Shown here one piece after another: positions 5,578 to 7,517 of a stretch of 7,517 nucleotides of DNA. Where the stretch lies: NCBI GenBank assembly GCA_035544835.1, contig DASZZV010000217.1:1-7517 (forward strand), read 5' to 3'. A program made the translations under genes and the position numbers. Below the pieces are notes generated by a model. The model was given only the letters and a program-made list of their open reading frames with translations, was not told the DNA's origin and did no database searches. The stretch's first letter is position 1, and each line of letters starts with the position of its first letter. This DNA is from DASZZV01 sp035544835. Lineage in GTDB: Bacteria; Acidobacteriota; Thermoanaerobaculia; Gp7-AA8.

Positions 5578-5675
5578 TGGGGTGGTTCAAAAAATCCGCT
5601 ACGCCAGTTCAAGCGCTTGGATTCGGTGGAGATCGGGAGCGGGCCTTTGATCTGGTAAGTCGTTTTGTTCTTTAG
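5577..5675 (+). CDS. Possible 32-residue small ORF coupled to the SDR gene (doubtful)
   Basis: An ATG at 5577 overlaps the SDR stop (TGATG) and opens a 32-codon frame ending at TAG 5673-5675. The peptide begins MGWFKKSATPVQALGF and ends DLVSRFVL. No Shine-Dalgarno is visible other than possible translational coupling, and no family is recognised. The overlap is the only positive sign; it may equally be chance, or the remnant of a longer gene. The following stretch, 5676-5787, contains a short near-tandem GGCAATTT/GGCAGTTT pair (5681-5696) and leads to the receptor gene; no convincing promoter was identified in it. Confidence 0.15.
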   Translation: MGWFKKSATPVQALGFGGDRERAFDLVSRFVL

Positions 5676-5771
5676 GGTTCGGCAATTTGGCAGTTTGGGC
5701 TACCAACCTGCAATTGTGTCGAGGGTCGCAGTTGAGGTAAAAGCAGCAGTCTTCTTCTCGCAACACACATT

Positions 5772-5779
5772 AAGGGAGG
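5772..5779 (+). promoter_or_regulatory. Strong Shine-Dalgarno site of the TonB-dependent receptor
   Basis: AAGGGAGG lies 8 nt before the ATG at 5788 and decides the start. It is the strongest ribosome site in the window, fitting an abundant outer-membrane protein. Confidence 0.8.
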
Positions 5780-5787
5780 TTTTACGT

Positions 5788-7517
5788 ATGAGGTTCAAGC
5801 AGCGATTTCTTCAGGTATTTGGGTTCCTGCTGCTGGTGAGCGCTTCCGCGTTCGCTCAGACAACAGGTTCTCTGACCGGCACGGTAACGACCGATAAGGC
5901 TCCGCTACCAGGTGCTACCATTACCGTCTCATCTCCAGCTCTGCAGGGAACTCGAACTGCAGTGAGTGATGTCAACGGCAATTTCAACATGCCTGCTCTT
6001 CCGCCCGGTGACTACACCGTGAAGATGGAGCTGGCAGGGTTGCAGACCATGACCAAGTCTGGTCGGGTCACCCTCGGCGGAACATCCCGCGTGGATGGGG
6101 ACCTGAAGCTCTCGTCCGTTGCCGAGGCCATCACCGTCACGGCGACCGCGCCGGCGGTTCTCGAGACGACCGACGTGCAGTCCAACATGCAGCAGAAGCT
6201 CGTCAATGATCTGCCGCTGGGACGCACTGTAACGCAGATTGCTCTTCTCGCCCCCGGCACCACGAGTAACGGTCCGCGTGGCGCCATCACCATCTCCGGA
6301 GCGACCTCCAACGACAACCTCATCATGGTTGACGGCGCGGTCATTCAGGAGAACCTCCGCGGACAGACCCATGGTCTGTTCATCGAGGACGCCATCCAGG
6401 AGACGACTGTAACCACAGGAGCGGTCTCGGCCGAGTACGGCCGCTTCACCGGTGGTGTCATCAACTCCATCAGCAAGTCGGGCGGCAATCAATTCAGCGG
6501 CTCGTTCCGCAGTACGTTCGACAACCCCTCCTATGGGAAAACCAATCCGTTCCCCGGCTCCGTCAAGCCGATCGACAAGCTGAGCGAGGTCTACGAAGCG
6601 ACCCTCGGTGGACGCATCATCCGGGACCGTTTGTGGTTCTTCCTGGCCGGCCGTAAGACTCCTCCCTCGGTCACAGAGACCGATTTCAAGTTTGCGGGAA
6701 ACGGCGCCAATACCTTCCCGGTCACGAGCAAGGCGCATCGTTATGAGTACAAGCTGACAGGGCAGATCACCCCGAAGCACTCCCTGGTGGGCACCTTCCT
6801 CGATTCACCGTTTACCCAGGCCAATAACTGCCAGCTGGGCTGCCTCGATAAGGCGACCCTCGATCCCCTGACTACGCAGGCTAATGACTTCAGAACCGGC
6901 CACTACAACGGCATTCTGACTCCCAATCTCATCGCTGAGTTGGGCTACTCAAAGAAGAAGTTCACCTTCATCGGCTTCGGTGGCGATAGTACCGATCCGG
7001 TGGTGGGCACACCGATCTACGGGCTCATCAACGGTGTCCAGTTTACCGCCAATGCGCCTTACTTTTGCGGCATCTGCACGCAGGAGACGCGGGACAATAA
7101 GGATTACACCGCCAAGGCTACGTACTTCCTCGCCACGAAGGCTTTCGGTACGCACAACGTCTCTGTCGGCTATGACGACTGGGCCGAACAACGGGTGTCG
7201 AACAACTATCAGTCCCCGACCAACCTCGTCGTTGAATTGTACACTGAGGCTCCGACGCGCGCCGCCAATGGCGACGCGCTCGTAAGCCTCATCGGCGATC
7301 CGGATGGCGGGGCCGACGTTATTGCGTATTACCCCGTTCTTTTCCCCTCGCTCGGTTCGGACCAGAAGGTGAAGTCGATCTTCCTCAACGACAAGTGGGA
7401 CCTGGGCAACCACTTCAGCTTCAACCTGGGTGTTCGTAACGACAAAAATGAGGCCGTCGACAGCGCGCACAACAAGACGGCGAATGACTCGTCGGTCAGC
7501 CCGCGCCTGGGCGTCAT
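5788..7517 (+). CDS. TonB-dependent receptor with N-terminal carboxypeptidase-regulatory-like domain (Oar-like), first 576 codons
   Basis: Outer-membrane beta-barrel transporter, open to the right edge; members of this group are usually around 1000 residues, so roughly the first half is seen. The signal peptide is MRFKQRFLQVFGFLLLVSAS with AFA before the likely cut at A23/Q24. Residues about 27-108 form a CarboxypepD_reg-like fold (GSLTGTVTT, LPGATITVSS, TAVSDVNGNF, LPPGDYTV). EAITVTATAP (113-122) is where a TonB-box-like segment sits in related proteins. A plug domain follows to about residue 240, with LPLGRTVTQIALLAPG, ISGATSNDNLIMVDG, VTTGAVSAEYGRFTGGVIN and SKSGGNQFSG. Alternating barrel strands come after, e.g. 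DRLWFFLAGR. Four cysteines stand out: C348-x3-C352 and C427-x2-C430, probably disulfides in external loops. Such Oar-like receptors are numerous in Acidobacteriota; the substrate cannot be told. Long antisense frames across it are shadows. Confidence 0.93.
   Translation, partial: MRFKQRFLQVFGFLLLVSASAFAQTTGSLTGTVTTDKAPLPGATITVSSPALQGTRTAVSDVNGNFNMPALPPGDYTVKMELAGLQTMTKSGRVTLGGTSRVDGDLKLSSVAEAITVTATAPAVLETTDVQSNMQQKLVNDLPLGRTVTQIALLAPGTTSNGPRGAITISGATSNDNLIMVDGAVIQENLRGQTHGLFIEDAIQETTVTTGAVSAEYGRFTGGVINSISKSGGNQFSGSFRSTFDNPSYGKTNPFPGSVKPIDKLSEVYEATLGGRIIRDRLWFFLAGRKTPPSVTETDFKFAGNGANTFPVTSKAHRYEYKLTGQITPKHSLVGTFLDSPFTQANNCQLGCLDKATLDPLTTQANDFRTGHYNGILTPNLIAELGYSKKKFTFIGFGGDSTDPVVGTPIYGLINGVQFTANAPYFCGICTQETRDNKDYTAKATYFLATKAFGTHNVSVGYDDWAEQRVSNNYQSPTNLVVELYTEAPTRAANGDALVSLIGDPDGGADVIAYYPVLFPSLGSDQKVKSIFLNDKWDLGNHFSFNLGVRNDKNEAVDSAHNKTANDSSVSPRLGV

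Noticed and set aside
5681..5696. Short tandem GGCAATTT/GGCAGTTT
   Set aside because: Only two 8-mers with one mismatch; too little to call a functional repeat.
5929..6780. Long minus-strand open frame of 283 codons
   Set aside because: It is antisense to the plug and early barrel of the TonB-dependent receptor, is low-complexity in R/G/D, and has no family resemblance.

Overview
The window is a piece of a GC-rich bacterial chromosome carrying ordinary housekeeping genes plus a small regulator/membrane-protein operon. Its gaps are dense with inverted repeats. The large secreted receptor (CarboxypepD-regulatory domain plus TonB plug, Oar-like) and the repeat headed TGTCATCCCGAGC, which in other genomes gives spurious 'CHPE..RGI' peptides, together suggest an acidobacterium (Acidobacteriota). 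That is an inference from gene style and repeat type; there is no rRNA or other marker to prove it.

Layout. Positions 1-1623 (minus strand) hold the N-terminal 541 residues of valyl-tRNA synthetase, cut by the left edge just after its KMSKS loop. The divergent gap 1624-1988 holds the valS promoter, a 58-bp tandem repeat, a 40-bp perfect inverted repeat, and a promoter with an overlapping operator-like dyad. Positions 1989-2938 (plus) are a two-gene operon, an ArsR-family autorepressor of SdpR type overlapping a six-helix SdpI-family protein. The gap 2939-3296 is filled by a three-layer nested inverted repeat of about 236 bp. Positions 3297-4349 (plus) are tsaD, followed by a good intrinsic terminator. 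The gap 4350-4683 holds that terminator, a possible stem-loop and a third inverted-repeat element. Positions 4684-5577 (plus) are an NAD(P)-binding SDR epimerase-like protein of the TIGR01777/YfcH family. From 5788 to the right edge (plus) runs the first 576 codons of the TonB-dependent receptor, with signal peptide, carboxypeptidase-regulatory domain, plug and early barrel.

How the genes relate. valS and tsaD both serve translation (tRNA charging; the t6A37 tRNA modification) but lie in separate, oppositely oriented units. The sdpR-sdpI pair is the only clear operon and looks self-regulated. In Bacillus subtilis the equivalent pair gives immunity to the SdpC cannibalism toxin, but no sdpABC-like gene is present here. 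The SDR and receptor genes look like independent units.

I see no CRISPR array, phage gene, transposase, tRNA or rRNA. The least ordinary material is the set of three different large inverted-repeat elements, one in each of the three largest gaps, and the compact, possibly leaderless sdpRI control region.
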